Positions 44,645-58,600 of a stretch of 64,000 nt of DNA are shown here, in pieces; the stretch's first letter is position 1; every line of letters starts with the position of its first letter. Both the position numbers and the translations under genes were made by a program. Location: NCBI GenBank assembly GCA_031761405.1, contig JASEVX010000001.1, forward strand, positions 40,351,728-40,415,727, read 5' to 3'. The notes beneath the pieces are model-generated. The model did no database searches. It saw only the letters and a program-made list of their open reading frames with translations, and was not told the origin of the DNA. This DNA comes from Serripes groenlandicus. Lineage: Eukaryota > Mollusca > Bivalvia > Cardiida > Cardiidae.

Positions 44645-44913
44645 CATATGAGCCGTCCCACGAGAAAACCAACATTGTGGACTTTGCGTAACGTATCGAC
44701 TCGGATCAGCCTTATCATGCCGCGCAGGTTAACCCGGTTAGACATTGTTCGCCTCCTGTGGAATTTCTGTTTCATGAATCATTACTTTATATATCTATCC
44801 CCATGGAACGGAATATGTCGGCCCGTATTAGCCTGCGGACTGCGCAGGCTGATCTGTTCCGATACATTACGCAGAGTCCATAATGTTGGTTTATTCGTGG
44901 AACGGCTCATATG
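44645..44913 (+). mobile_element. C element 10, full length
   Basis: CATATGAGCCGTCCCACGAG to TTCGTGGAACGGCTCATATG, with matching ATATG flanks. Confidence 0.92.
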
Positions 44914-44934
44914 TATTGCAAACAATGAGGCTTC

Positions 44935-45600
44935 CCCCAGTAACTCCATGAGAACCCCCCAAGGCACTGTCCTCGGTACGTTGCTCTTCCTTCTTCGAGC
45001 GTATACATCAACGACCTCCCCAAGAAAGCGTCTTCAACACCTCATTGCAACATGATGCAACATCCCTACAGGACAACATTGACTGTCTGAAAAGCTGCAG
45101 AAGAATTGGCAGATGTCCACTATCCCCTCCAAGTGCTAATGTGTTTAATTCATCAGTAAAAACGCAACCTGGTCAATGCCAACAACGCCATCCATGGCTA
45201 CGACCTAACCATTGTTAAAACCGGCAAGTACCTCGAAGTCATCCATTAAATGGAAATAAATGTGGACGACAAGATAACGCTGGAAACAATTCGCTCGGCT
45301 TCCTGCTAAGAAACATAGCCAAAACCCAGTTCTACACTAGCATTGTAAGACCCTCACACCAGTAGAAATATCACACAACTGGAAGATGATGTCCAACCTC
45401 GGTTTGGACCCAATGCGATAGAGACGCTCAGACAACCAGCCGACTGGTAATGATGTATAGAATCACCACTGGTCTCATTCCCCCTCTTTCACGAGACATT
45501 ATGTGTATTTAAATATTTTGTAGATTATATGGTTATTTTCATGTGTCTCATTTTGAGACTTAGAAAAAATAAACGATTGAAAATTGAAAATCCGTAATAC
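44935..45600 (+). pseudogene. non-LTR retrotransposon (Jockey/CR1-like) 3' remnant
   Basis: PQGTVLGTLLFLL and INDLPKKA are reverse-transcriptase motifs (PQGxVLGPLLFxxYINDLP). Downstream pieces include NSLGFLLRNIAK, QFYTSIVRP and LVMMYRITTGLIPP from the C-terminal region. The YxDD-type box has been lost by deletion, and frames shift several times. Confidence 0.78.
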
Positions 45601-47236
45601 ATTTTCTCCAGCTGGAATCCGTGTGCGTAATAAGCTGTCAGAGGTCAAAGTTAAGGCCCCTATACATTAATATTGGAAGCGTTCAAGAACGGGCTTAGCG
45701 GTGTGCCACTATAGCTGCGCAGTTGTTTTTTACTCTCTTTTTTATTTCGTGTTGCGCATCTCACTACGACCTTTGCGATGATGCTTTAGAATGAGCCATG
45801 CATATCGAAGACGAAGAAGCTCTTAGAACTACAGCTTATGCTCTCAGTGTTGACTGTTATCAGTTTCAGTTTGTGAGTCTCGGTCACCTTAAACGCACTA
45901 CATGCCTTATGTTGTTTACCATTACCACTGAACGTGCAGCACACGACTTTGGAGCTAAAACTGTTGAATGCAATAACTATAAAACTGTTGAAAACTTTGT
46001 TTTGTTAACATTGTATTTTCTTGTAATGTATGACATTTCTGTAAGTAAACGATTAACCAGTGTTCAAGACATGTGCAGTGTATGTAAACAAACTTAGGTG
46101 ATTATAACAGGAGTGAAAAAATACCTGCATGCACATAAAATGATAAGGATCCAAATGGATACTGCTTTACATAAGTTGTTTTGAGCCTTCTATATCTAAT
46201 CGAATGGTGCAGAGCGATATCAGCCTGTAGGCTAACCTGGATCTACACTGGTCACAAATACCTTACTGATTTGTGTCAAGTTCTGCTCAAATGTTGTGGT
46301 TGTTCCAAAGGCATATCAACCATTGCTTGCCTGATATTTCAAGAGTCGAACTCCTCTAGGGTGGGGGGGGGGAAACTGCAACAACTTAAGAACGGGAAGA
46401 ATAAATGTAATATAGTTGAAAACATGCTGGGAAATGGGTATAATTGCTTGTTTTCAACAGTTCTGTACTTGTCCGTTCAAGGGAATGCATTAATTACCTG
46501 CACTGATCTTTCTGTGTATTCATGTAATCGGATCCAAGCTGACACTAAATGACACCTTGTATATATCAAGCTGTGCAGATGCATAGGCTGATATAATTAT
46601 ATACTGACAGAAGTTGTCATAAGTTTTATTTTAATTTAGCATTGTTCACATATATAACTGTGTGATATCCTTTCAAGATATCCATATTAAGAACAACAAG
46701 CACACAAATATACCTATATATTCATTTTTAATTTTATTATCACATATACATGTTTTATATATAAATATACATGTGTGTATGTACACCATTAAATATTACA
46801 AATCAACATAAAACAGTATGCTTGAATTTTTGTTCTCTTATAGTGAATTTTACTAGATATATAGCTTATTAGAAAGTGATATTCAATAAATATGTAATTT
46901 TGTTACAAATTTGAGCCTCAATGAGTGAAAATACTTTCAGACATCAATATAGATTTAGATCAGTCCACAATCACTGCAGTGCTCGAATTTGCAACTAGAT
47001 TATCTGCAGCCAATGTCTTTGACAGCATTCTGGTAAAAACAGAGATGTACAATGTAGATAAGATCTTATCTACGTTTATGGTAAAAACAAATAGAAAGTC
47101 TCTCTATGTGACAGTGTAATTATTGAATAGAATTTAAAATCAATTCCATTATAAAGGATAACAGTATACAAAACTTGGAATAATTCTATTTAGGGGTGAT
47201 TTATTACTTATGTATCTGTTGACTGATCATTGCTGC
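45601..47236. other. no gene recognised
   Basis: Open frames up to 123 codons (46181-46552) show no similarity or splice structure. A G-run of ten lies at about 46363. AT-rich from 46560. Confidence 0.45.
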
Positions 47237-47423
47237 ACCCTTTTCCTCTGCAGCAGTCGACTTTTGAAAATATTGTGACAAAAGAAGAAATTGCTCAAAA
47301 CAAGCAATTTCTCCTTTTGCCACAAGTTTTCAAAATCTTTCCCTTATAATGGTATAACATAATCTTGCCCGGATGTTTTCAAAGTCATCTGCTGCAAATG
47401 TGTTGTATGTTGGAAAGGGTTAA
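47237..47423 (+). mobile_element. P element, truncated left end
   Basis: CACCCTTTTCCTCTGCAGCA to GTTGGAAAGGGTTAA. Confidence 0.75.
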
Positions 47424-47469
47424 TTTTATATCCCATACGTGTTTCAGTTTGGACTAATCTGGTCAATGG

Positions 47470-47700
47470 TTAAAACATTTCACACATGCAGCAAATCTGC
47501 AGCAGATGAATTTGAGAATATCAAGGCAATAATATTGAAGATTTCTATAAAAGAAAGTATAATTATTAAGAACAGCTTAAAACCTTGTGAAAAAAGGAGA
47601 AACGGCTCATTATGAGCAATTTCTCCTTTTGCGATAACATTTTCAAAAGTCGTCTGCTATAATAGAGGCATCAGAAAGCGTCCATATATATAATATATTA
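47470..47700 (-). mobile_element. decayed P element
   Basis: AAACATTTCACACATGCAGC to AGAGGCATCAGAAAGCGTCC. The hairpin CTCATTATGAGCAATTTCTC is well kept. Confidence 0.75.
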
Positions 47701-47850
47701 TCAAATCATAAATAGATTGCATAAATAGATGTCAGGATAATTTCAATAATGTTGAGTCATTCAAGTAACTTGAATTCAATCTTGCATCATTATCCTCACA
47801 ACCTTAAGCGTTATGGAGTTAATTAACAATAATGTCTGTGAAATATTGGT

Positions 47851-48083
47851 TTAACCCTTTCCTACATACAACCAATCTAGCAAACAACTTTGAAAACATT
47901 TACCGGTAGTCTAAAATATGAAAAATCTCTATAAATGTAAGTATGATTATTTAATAGAGTTGAAAACATTGTGGCAAAAGGAGAAATTGCTCGTTGCAAG
48001 CAATTTCTTCTTTTGTCACAATGATTTCAAAAGTCGTCTGCTGCAAAGGTGTCAGAAAGCGTCTATAAGCAGGAAAAGGTTAA
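47851..48083 (-). mobile_element. P element, full length 233 bp
   Basis: TTAACCCTTTCCTACATACA to GCAGGAAAAGGTTAA. Confidence 0.88.
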
Positions 48084-48229
48084 CTAGACCTTGGTGCAAG
48101 AGTATCCCATTCTAAATGCAGTCACTTTTATCTAATATGTTAACAAATTACTAAAGGATCTTTAAAGTAGGTAATATATGAAAGTTGTAAATGAAATAGA
48201 CAAAGAAAAATCTAAATTGTTACTGTAGT

Positions 48230-48412
48230 TTTAAAAGTAACATTTTTCCACATGCAAAAGCAGACGACTTTGAAAACATCTTGATAAAAATATGGAATAT
48301 CTCTTTAAATGAAACTATAAATACTAGAGTTGAAAGCACTTTGGCAAAAGGAGATATCGCTTCATATGAGCAATTTCTCCTTTTGCTACAACATTTAAAA
48401 TGTTGTCTGCTT
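48230..48412 (-). mobile_element. decayed P element
   Basis: TTTTTCCACATGCAAAAGCA to CTACAACATTTAAAATGTTG. Confidence 0.6.
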
Positions 48413-48436
48413 GTGGGTTTATGAAAGATGATAATA

Positions 48437-48620
48437 CAGCCCAACCTGTGTTTAAAGACCTCACATGGGAAGTGAACAATCTGGTCTTTGTTCACAGGTG
48501 GTCGTTAATTACAGAGTCATTTAAACAGAAAATGAGTATTTGGAATACTAAAAAGAATAGTTGCTTTAGACAGGGAATTGCTCTTCAAAAGTGGTCTTTA
48601 GAACAGGTTTTACTGTATGT
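48437..48620 (+). repeat. dispersed repeat, uninterrupted relative of 12645-13050
   Basis: GTCTTTGTTCACAGGTGGTC then GTTAATTACAG at the point where the other copy holds a P element; TTAA is at 48505-48508. Confidence 0.78.
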
Positions 48621-48793
48621 TATTTTCTAATCTAGGTATCATATACCATTCTCAACAAACTATTACAAAATACTGACAGTGACTAACAGCCAAACAGGGA
48701 AGACCATGATAGGACTGTGTGGTAACAATCTTTGCTGATAGGAATGTGGTTTATTCAAAGACATAGTTCTTGTGGTTCATGTACCATGAGGAT

Positions 48794-48985
48794 TAACCCT
48801 TTCCCACATACAGCAACAGACAACTTCGAAAACATTAGAATGAAAATGTGAAAATTTAAAGCATAATTATTAGAAAAGGAGAAAATGCTCATTATGAGAA
48901 ATTTCTCCTTTTGTAACACTGTTTACACAAGTTATCAGCTGTTGAGTCATAAAAAAAATGTGTTCAAATGTGGGAAAGTATTAAG
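48794..48985 (-). mobile_element. P element, diverged
   Basis: TTAACCCTTTCCCACATACA to TGTGGGAAAGTATTAA. Confidence 0.8.
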
Positions 48986-49236
48986 ATAAAAGTTATTGCA
49001 CAAACATGGTACTTTGTGCAAGGGCATGTAGCTGTATTTCACATGAGATGAGGTGAATGCAAGTTCCTCAAATAACCATTTACCTGATATGCTTTTTAAA
49101 GAGTATTCTACTTTGAAAACATCATAGAAAATAATGCCATATCAATAACTCTAAAGATGAAAACATAATTGGAAAAGAAGAAATTCTTCTTTTAACCCAC
49201 AAGGTCTTCTTCTTAGAGTTGTACATAAAAACGAAT

Positions 49237-49462
49237 TTAACCCTTTTCCACATACATAAGCTTCTGATGCCTCTGCAGCAGACACCTTTTGAAAACATTG
49301 TTGCAAAAGAAGAAATTGTTCAAAATAAACAATTTCTTCTTTTGCCAAAATGTTAACAACTTTATTCAATAACTAATATTTGATTTATAGAGAGTTTCCA
49401 TATTTTTGACTCACTGTTTTAAAGTCGTCTATTGCAGATTTTTTGTTAATGTGCAAGGGCTT
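49237..49462 (+). mobile_element. P element, diverged
   Basis: TTAACCCTTTTCCACATACA to AATGTGCAAGGGCTTAA, lying just beyond the 3' end of Vti1b. Confidence 0.78.
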
Positions 49463-49531
49463 AAAAAGCAGCTATATTAGGTAAATGATTAAATGAGATT
49501 TAATGCAAGTAGTTCTATTAAAGCACTATGA

Positions 49532-49625
49532 TCACTTTGAGAAAAATTTCCAATAAGTGACACCGCCAAGTATACCAAGTTGCAGTAGGATTATTACAAT
49601 CAGTATCATCTTGTTTGTTACAGCC
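49532..49625 (-). CDS. vti1b: Vti1b terminal exon (membrane anchor)
   Basis: Acceptor CTATTATTTCAG on the reverse strand. AVTNKMILIVIILLQLGILG then GVTYWKFFSK and TGA; a typical tail anchor with a short lumenal end. Confidence 0.93.
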
Positions 49626-52600
49626 CTGAAATAATAGAAGAGGATAAACCCTTTAGTGGGATTTCTTACTACATGTACATCATATTTGCTGTTTTGTATA
49701 GTCTTCTGAATAAACACTTTTCCACATAAAGATTCATAATGTATGCCTCTGCAGCAGATGACTTTTGAAAACATTTTGGCAAAAAGGTGAAATTGCTTAT
49801 GATGAACAATTTCACCTTTTGCCACAATATTTTTACCAATTCAATAATAAGATCGTTTCAAAGTGGTCCGCTGCAGATTTGTTGTATGTGGGAAAGGGGT
49901 CGAGGAAAATAATTGTTCAAAGAAATTGAAAACTCAACCAAATATAAAGGAAATCTGTTCATTGTTGTTTTGTTCATTGTAGATTTATAGGATTGGTTTA
50001 TAAAACAATAAGCGATTCATTTTTTCGGGTGCGTCAAACGAAATGGGACCCAGGCAATGGGACCTGTTAACCGTTTCCCTCATATGACAATTCTGCATCA
50101 GAAGACTTTGAACATATTTTGTAAAATAATGGAAAATCTCTTTAATTGAATGGATAACTATGACTAAAAGTGGAAAACATTGTGTCAAAAGGAGAAATTG
50201 CTCGTCTTGAGCAATTTCTTCTTTTGTCACTATGTTTTCAAAAAGCCGTCGGCTGCAGAGCCGTCAGAAAGCGTCTTTATGAGGGAAAGGGTTAATACCC
50301 AAATCAGCATAAGACTCTGTGCAGTCTGAAAGTACAAGCATCCTAGGATTTCCCACACCAATGGCATGGGTACAGGTTAGTCCCCAGGAAGTGCGAATAA
50401 TATAATCTGTTTCGCAATCAATAATTTTCCTATCACGGAACTCATTAGTGTGAAGAGTAAGAGAATATATGTGGGATGTAACATCTTGCAATGATAACAA
50501 AATTCAATATTGCCCTGATAGTTTCAGGTATCTCACCAGTAGGCATTAACCCTTTCCCTCATAGGACAATTCTGCAGTAGACGACTTTGAACATATTTTG
50601 TCAAAAAATAGAAAATCTCTATAATTGAATGGATAACCTATGACTAAAAGTTGAAAACCTTGTGGCTAAAGGAGAAATTGCTTGTTTGAGCAATTTCTTC
50701 TTTTGTCACTATGTTTTCAAAAAGATGTCTGCTGCAGAGGCGTGAGAAAGCGTCTATATGAGGGAAAGGGTTAAGGTATACATGTATAACTGCTTGAAAT
50801 GAAATAAAACTGATATTTTAAGACATGTATACATAAAAATAGTGTAGAAAAAGGAAAAATATCCTGTCATTTTTTGTATATATTTCTAATTTTTTTTTCA
50901 AAAGTTACGAATTTACATTCAGGTCCAAACACAACAAACATTGTGACGTTGGTACATTGAAGAGTAATGTAACGTTATTATGTTAACTAAAATTGTGGAA
51001 ATAGGAATATCTGCTCATGATGAGTTATTTCTACTTCAATGAAAGGATAAGTTCAAAAATAATAAATATATCTAACCTCATTGCCATACTTTTCAGAATT
51101 TTACGGCTCCTTCCAAGACTAGAGTCGGTGTCATGCAACTGAAATTAAAAAATATAGCTTGAGAAAATCTAACCTTTTCATATTTGTGACCTGAACATCT
51201 GCACAGTCTAATCTGCATCAACATTGTTCAATAATTGGTCACAAAATCTTTTCAGAACTCTCTGACACACCACACCCTCTCTATTTGAATCACGTAGCAT
51301 TGTTGGCCAGGCAGATTTTAATTGCGACTGATATGCTGGTGTTAGTATAAGCTTTACTAGCAGTACTGGTAATTCATCCAAAACTGTAAAACTGTTGAAA
51401 GCGGTTTAAAAACACCTTAATTATTATAAATCCAGTCAGGTTGGTTTTCCTTCAGTCTTTCATATGTTCTTTTGTAGAATTAAAGCTTTCTAATGCTTTG
51501 ACCATATGGAGATTTTATCAATTCAAACATAAGTATCGTTTAATTAGATTACGTTCACACAGAGAATTTGATTGTTTGTAAGGTGTTTTTACTCCGCCTA
51601 CAACAGTATTACAGACATATCACTGGCAAAATTACTCGTACTACTAGAAAAATTTTATACCAATACCAGCATATTAGTCACATTGCTAACACCGCAACCC
51701 TGGGTGCCATGGATGGAAGCCACTACTACCCTTTCTACAGTGACGCAGTATCATGTGAATGTGTTAAAACATTTGTTTATTTACATATGTTTTAGATTTC
51801 AAAACAAAATGAGCCTGTAGATGAACTTAGCAATCCAAATAAAGAGAGTCCTATGTAAATGTAATTGAATATACATGTTATATGTAAACATAAGTACAAA
51901 CCATGATGTATGCACTGTTCAGCTGTAAAAAGAACATCTGGAGTAACATACTAGCACTGTTTTCAAAACATATATAACAGCTACAGGGCTCTCACAAGGC
52001 TAAATATTTTGGGAGAAATGTCTTCTCCCTCCAGTCAATTTAGGGATAAGTGGGGGGACTTAAAGGAGAAGTTATATTTCTTATCTTATGTCATTGATTT
52101 GTGTATCATAACTGGGACGTTTGGGATACACATCTATTTAAACAAAAATGAAAGATTATTTATTTGATTTAAATTATGACAAAGCAAAGGTTTGTTTGGG
52201 ATACAAATACGCAAATTGCTGCAGTTGAATTCGAATCATCATCATTTACAAAAACGAGTGGTTTGTAAATTTCTAGCGAACAAAAAAGCTGTTAATCGTG
52301 AGACATGTCATTATCATGATATAGGAGAAAAGCATCAATTGGTCAGATCAATTTCGAACAAATCAGCCTTTTCAATGCCCTTAATTCTGCTTCAGAGTTT
52401 GCATTTCGAAAAATCTCCGTAAAAATATATTGACACCCGCCATTTTGGAAAGTGCACAGGTGAGGAATCCCGGAAAATACCTCTACAGAATAGATTGATG
52501 ACGTATTTATTATTTCAATTCTGACCAATCAAAATCAATTTTCGGGCAGGAATCTATTAAGAACGAGGCTACATAGATAGTGTCTTTAATTTACAGCGTC

Positions 52601-55600
52601 CGATAACTTAGGAAGAAATTATAGGCGAAGGCCATCTCGCTTTGATCGAGTGAATAGGTGAAGTTTGAAAATATAAGGCAACCACTTCACTCAAGTAACC
52701 CCCTCGCGAGAGCCCTGAGCTACAAAAAGATCATCTCAAGTTCTCTGATGACTGTTTTCAAAATTCTTTTTCAGTTAACCATTGTCAAAGTTTTCAAATC
52801 ATATTTCAGGGACAGGTGAGCCAAAAAAAAAAGATCATACAGGTGAGCTAAAAAAAAAAGATTGTCCGGAATTACCCTGGTCCTGGTTCTATCAAGAACC
52901 TCTCGTTGTCTGCCCAACTCCCCGAGTATTTCTGTACCCACTTCGTCCGTCTCTGCCGCAATCTGATGTGATCTGGCTATACTCTCATTTGTTCTGTTTA
53001 ATGCATCAGTACCCTGTAGTAATCTACTTCTCTGGGAGGACTCTAATCTCTGAAATGTACATGCAATACTATAGCTGTTGATGTCTCTGTTGCAAACAAC
53101 TTTAGTAAGCACTGGGAATGGAGTAGAATATGCTCACAACGCTTGAATCATCAATCGACATGGAACTTTAATATTCACTCACTATCAACCTGACTGTCAT
53201 TTTTTAGAGTTGTAAAGATTGTATGTTTCGATTTGATTCATTTCCGTCAGGGGTAATAAAAGAAGTGGAATACGTTACTGAAATAAATGATTTGAATTTG
53301 AAAAAAAAAAGCTTATAAACGTAAATGTTGCGTAAAATTACATTCAATTACAATTCAATTGCAGCAATTTGCGTAGATTTCTTTTTTTTTCCATTAAAGA
53401 AAAGAGTATTTATTTCTTTAATTTTCACATCCCATATTGCAACTTTTGTTAAAAATATGATTAAGTTTAAGTTTTATGATTCTAACCGTAAAGAACACTT
53501 CATATAATCCAGTCATATTTAACTTATAATTGTAAAGTACACATCCTGTCAGATTCCAATACACGACACGCGGTCCTACAGTCTACACAGTGGACTGTGC
53601 AGATTATGTCATGCATTAGCAACCACCCTAGATACACGGTCGATGAAATTGGAAAGCAGTTGGAAAGCAGTTTAAAAATTAACCACTTGTTAATTGAAAG
53701 TAATTGAAAGTAAACTTTGTTTCTTTGATGTTTACACAAACTGTAAAAAAAAAAAACAAGAGCACCGCGTACGGCACAGACGCTCGACTGATAGAAAACA
53801 GAAAAAAAGCTGAGCTGAACAAAAATCTTAACTGGACGACCACCGACGAAGCCAGGGTCGTGACAATAGCTCTCTTTTTTTTAAAAGTCGAGCTAATAAG
53901 AATTAGACATGTCTTTAGAAATAAAGAAACCTACAATTTGTGAAATTTGGATTACTGGTAATTATAAGATGGTAAGATTTTTATAATTATAAAAATCAAT
54001 GTTCGTAAAAAAGTACGGTAACTTTATATCCAACACAAAAAAAACCACAAACAAGTCTAGAATTTTTACCCAACCTATTATTTTCCCCCAAAACTTCGAA
54101 AATTCTCTGAAATTCTCTGCTTTTTTATTTTGACTTTTTCATTCAGTCAAAAGTCGAGTCCCTGCTTCAACACCAAAATTTTAGTCTCAAAAATTTGACT
54201 TATGGCCGTGGATATACGGTACCATAAATGTTTTCTGCATCAGAAGGAAATTGATCATTTAAAGGTGTTGTGTTGCTGCATCCCTGACCATCAGTGACCT
54301 TGACCCTAATTACCATAAATCAATCCCAGGCTTCATTTCTATCTAAGATACCCTCCTATTGTTTTAAAATCTGTCAAGTTTAAAGAAAGCTATGGAGAGG
54401 AAATGAAAGTTTTCATGAATGCTTTCAGAACTCATCTGCTGTAGATGTGCAAGATGAACTCTGTATCAGGGAATGGATTATAAACTGTCAATAAGTAAGG
54501 TCTTACGTCATTTCTGTCAAAACCGTAGTTATCTTCCATACCAAACTGAACATCTGTCTTTTTCTTCTGAAATGAGAAATATAAATTGGATAAACACTAA
54601 CCCTGATAAAGACAATATTTGACCCCTTGATATTGCCTTTGAAAGCATTGAAGGAAAAAGAGAAATTGTTCAAAATGAGATATTTCCCCTTTTTTCCTAT
54701 CATATTTTCAGCTCAAAAAAAAGTTTCATATTATAATAAAATGAGATAATGAAGAGTGAATAAAATTATATGTTGATTCTATTAAAAATATTTTTTGGCA
54801 AAATGTTTTCAAAGATGTCTTCTGCAGATCTATTGTGTGTGAGAAAAGGGCCAATGTTGTATCATCCTATGAAGTTTTATTAAATTCCAACAATTAGTTT
54901 TAAAGTTATGCTCCGGACAAGACTCTACGAATAAGAAAAAGTACAAAGGGCAATAACTCTGTACACCGCACTTCCTCTCAATGTGTTGTATCATCCTATG
55001 AAGTTTCGTTCAAATCCTATGTTGCATTGTGAAGATATGGTCCGGACAAAATATGGCTTCCGACCGACCGACCGACTGACCAGTTAGATTAACACTAACC
55101 CTGATAAAGACAATATTTGGCCCCTTGATATTGCCTTTGAAATAATGAAGAGTGAATAAAATTATATGTTGATTCTATTAAAAATATTTTTTGGCTAAAT
55201 GTTTTCAAAGATGTCTTCTGCAGATCTATTGTGTGTGGGAAAAGGGCCAATAGAAGAAACAAATGCCCTATTCTGAGTTCTGTATGGTTGGATATAAAGC
55301 ATTGTCGGACGATTTTGGGTCTCCAATTTGGCGTCATTTAAAGGTACATTACTTGTAGGAAAAGCAGACATTGTTTTACAAGCAATTTCTTCTTTTTCAT
55401 GTTTTCCCACACCATTCAAATATATAAATCAAGAACATGTCCAAATTTTACTTGTTCCAATTTGGCGTCATTTAAAGGTACATTACTTGTAGGAAAAGCA
55501 GACATTGTTTTACAAGCAATTTCTTCTTTTTCATAATGTTTTTCCACACCATTCAAATATATAAATCAAGAACATATCCAAATTTTACTTGTTCACTGGA

Positions 55601-58600
55601 TGTGAAAAAAATTTAATTGTTGATCTAAATATTCCTTGGTCTACAGAAAAGCTGTCATGAGAGGCTACAAAGTAACTATGTGTGTGTATGGAAATGCATA
55701 AACAAATTTGCCAAATGAGCCAGTGCATGAGAAAAGGTACAATTTGGATTTCGTGAACAGTATGTTGACATATAACTTACACAAACCTGTTAGAAGATTT
55801 TGTCATATATGTGTAGATCCTGATAAGACTGCGCAGATGGACAAGATGATCTGAAAATACGATGCGCACAATTGCCAACCTTTACCATTTCTCATGAATA
55901 AGCTCATATCGATGGCTTGGCGTAAAACAGTTGTAATTAAAAACCTATTTTGAAAACCCTGCTTTAGGGGCCATTTTGACCCCTTTGTAAACAATGCAAA
56001 TTTATGTGCCATTGCTCAGAACGAGCAATGCCACCTAAATATCCATTGTTTACCAAGAAAAATTATTTAATGCTTATATAGACTTTATGGCGAGGTGATT
56101 AACCTTGGTAAAAAAATACCAATTTTAGTTACAACCGTTTCACGCAAAGCCCTCAATATATTATTTTACTATACAAAAGATTAACTGAGGGGGTAAATAA
56201 TTTACCAGATCTTTGGATATAAGTTCAATGTCTTTCTTGTAATTCCGTAATCGACTCAACATTTGTGTTCTAAATTGTACTGGAGCGCCTTTTGCTTCAT
56301 TCTCCATCTCCTGAATCTAAAATTTGAAATAAAAAATTGTAAGATTACATGCTCCCTTTACCTGATATGCTTATTGAATGCATTTGTAGAATAGAATGGA
56401 AAACAATAACAAAAAGTTTCTTTAGAACACTGGAAAATGCATTGATGTCTTCTATAGAGGCATTTAAAAGTGGATTGATATACTTAATATATTTTGTCAA
56501 AAAATAGAAAATCTCTATAATTAATTGGATAACCTATGACTTAAAGTGGAAAACATTGTGACAAAAGGAGAAATTGCTTGTTTTGATGTTTTTGATGTTT
56601 TCAAAAAGCCGTCTGCTGCAGAGGCGTCAGAAAGCGTCTATATGAGGGAAAGGGCTAACCCTAACCTTGTTTTGACAAATTTTGCCGCCTTTGGTGTAGA
56701 TTATTTTTTGAAAACATTGTGGAAAATGAGAAATTGCTTAAAACAAGATAAGTCTCATTTACAATGTCTATAAATGCATATTTAAATTTTTAAAAGGTAG
56801 GCTTCCAATTTTCAGGGTATTATATTATAAATTATCAAACTTTTCAACTCAGATAGCTGACTCTTGAAATTTCATATCCCATCAATAGTTATCTTATACC
56901 ATATTATTAATATATATATATATGCATACGGAAGCTTCAGAAAAACATTATTATTCCTCAAAAATTTATAGTTTGTTTGAAAGTGTATCAGGGAAATGTT
57001 TCTTTAACACTTTTCAACATGCAGGGGACTTTTGACGTATCTACAGCAGATTACTTTTGAAAACATTGTCGCAAAAGGAGAACTTACTCATGATGAGCAA
57101 TTATTCTTCTTTCACTTGAAGAGCTATCATATATTTGCCTAGATGTTTTCGAAATTATCTGCTGTAGATTTTTTGTATGTGGGAAAGGGTTATCTTAACA
57201 TCTTAACATTCAAATCGTCTGCAGCAAATTACTTTGAAAACATGTTGGCAAAATGTGTTAAATCTCTATAAATGAAATTATAATTATTGAATAGATTAAA
57301 ATACTATGACAGTAAAAATTTATCTTTATGAGCAATTTTTCTTTTAAGTAAGAATTATTAACCCTTTCCCACATACAACAAATCTGCAGCAGACAACTTT
57401 GAAAACATCTCAGCAATAATATGGAAAATCTCCCTAAATGAAGACATACTTATTGAATAGAGATGAAAACATTGTGTCAAATAGAGAAATTGCTCATTTT
57501 GAGCAATTTCTTCTTTTGTCACAAAGTTTTCAAAAGTCTTATGCTGCAGAGGTGTCAGAAAGTGTCTATAGGGAGGAACGGGTTAAGCATGACTGTGCGC
57601 ATGTGGACAAGCGTTAAAATGACTCTTGTAAGTTATAACCCTATGTTGTTGGTTCTGACAGGTAATACTTTTTAGTAACCACAACATAGCGTTATTAAGT
57701 CAGTTAATAACAAGTTAATGTCGTATTGCAAGCAATACAAAAGTCCCCTACCGGACGAGGATAGCACATTGTGTCTTTTGACCTCTAAGTGTGATCTTGA
57801 CATTTGAGGTACAGGCCTGGATATTGTGCATGACATGCCACCTTATCATGATGAACATGTGTGCCTAGTAACTTGGGAATCCTATGATGCATGGTTGAGA
57901 TGTGAGACGCCATCTCATCATGGTGAACGTTTGTGCCAAATTTCTCGGAAATCCTATGATGCATGGTAGAGAAGCTGGCCGTACAAGGGAATCCTATCAA
58001 ACAGTACTCATTTTAACCTGTGACCTTGACATTTGAGTTACAGGCCTGGGTCTTGCGCGTGACACGCACCTCATCATGGTGAACATTTGCGCCAAGTTTC
58101 TTTGAAATCCTATGATGCATGGTTGAAATGTGGGCCGGACAAGGTACAGTCCTATCAAATAGTACTCTTTTTAACATTTGACATCTAAGTGTGACCTTGA
58201 CATTTGAGGTACAGGCCTGGGTCTTGAGCATGACACACAGCCTCATCATGGTGAACGTTTGTGCCAAGTTTCTTGGAAATCCTATGATGCATGGTTGAAA
58301 TGCGGGCCGGACAAGGTAATTCTATCAAACAGTACTCATTTTGACATTTGACCTCTAAGTGTGACCTTGACATTTGAGGTACAGGCCTGGGTCTTGTGCG
58401 CAACACGCCGCTTTATCATGGTGAACATTTGTGTCAAGTTTCTTTCAAATCTTAAGATGCGGGTCGGACAAGGTTAAGTGGGACTGACAGACAGACAGAC
58501 AGATGAACAGACAGACAGACTCAACCAAACCTATAGTCCTCAAACCGGTCTTCGACCGGTAGGGGACTAATAAGGAAATAAGGACATAAAATATGCACCT

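Noticed and set aside
44555..45055. 166-codon open frame
   Set aside because: It runs through a C element into a LINE remnant; no single coding unit is conserved.
46925..47119. 64-codon open frame as a gene
   Set aside because: No homology, no splice signals and no neighbouring exons; consistent with chance in AT-rich DNA.
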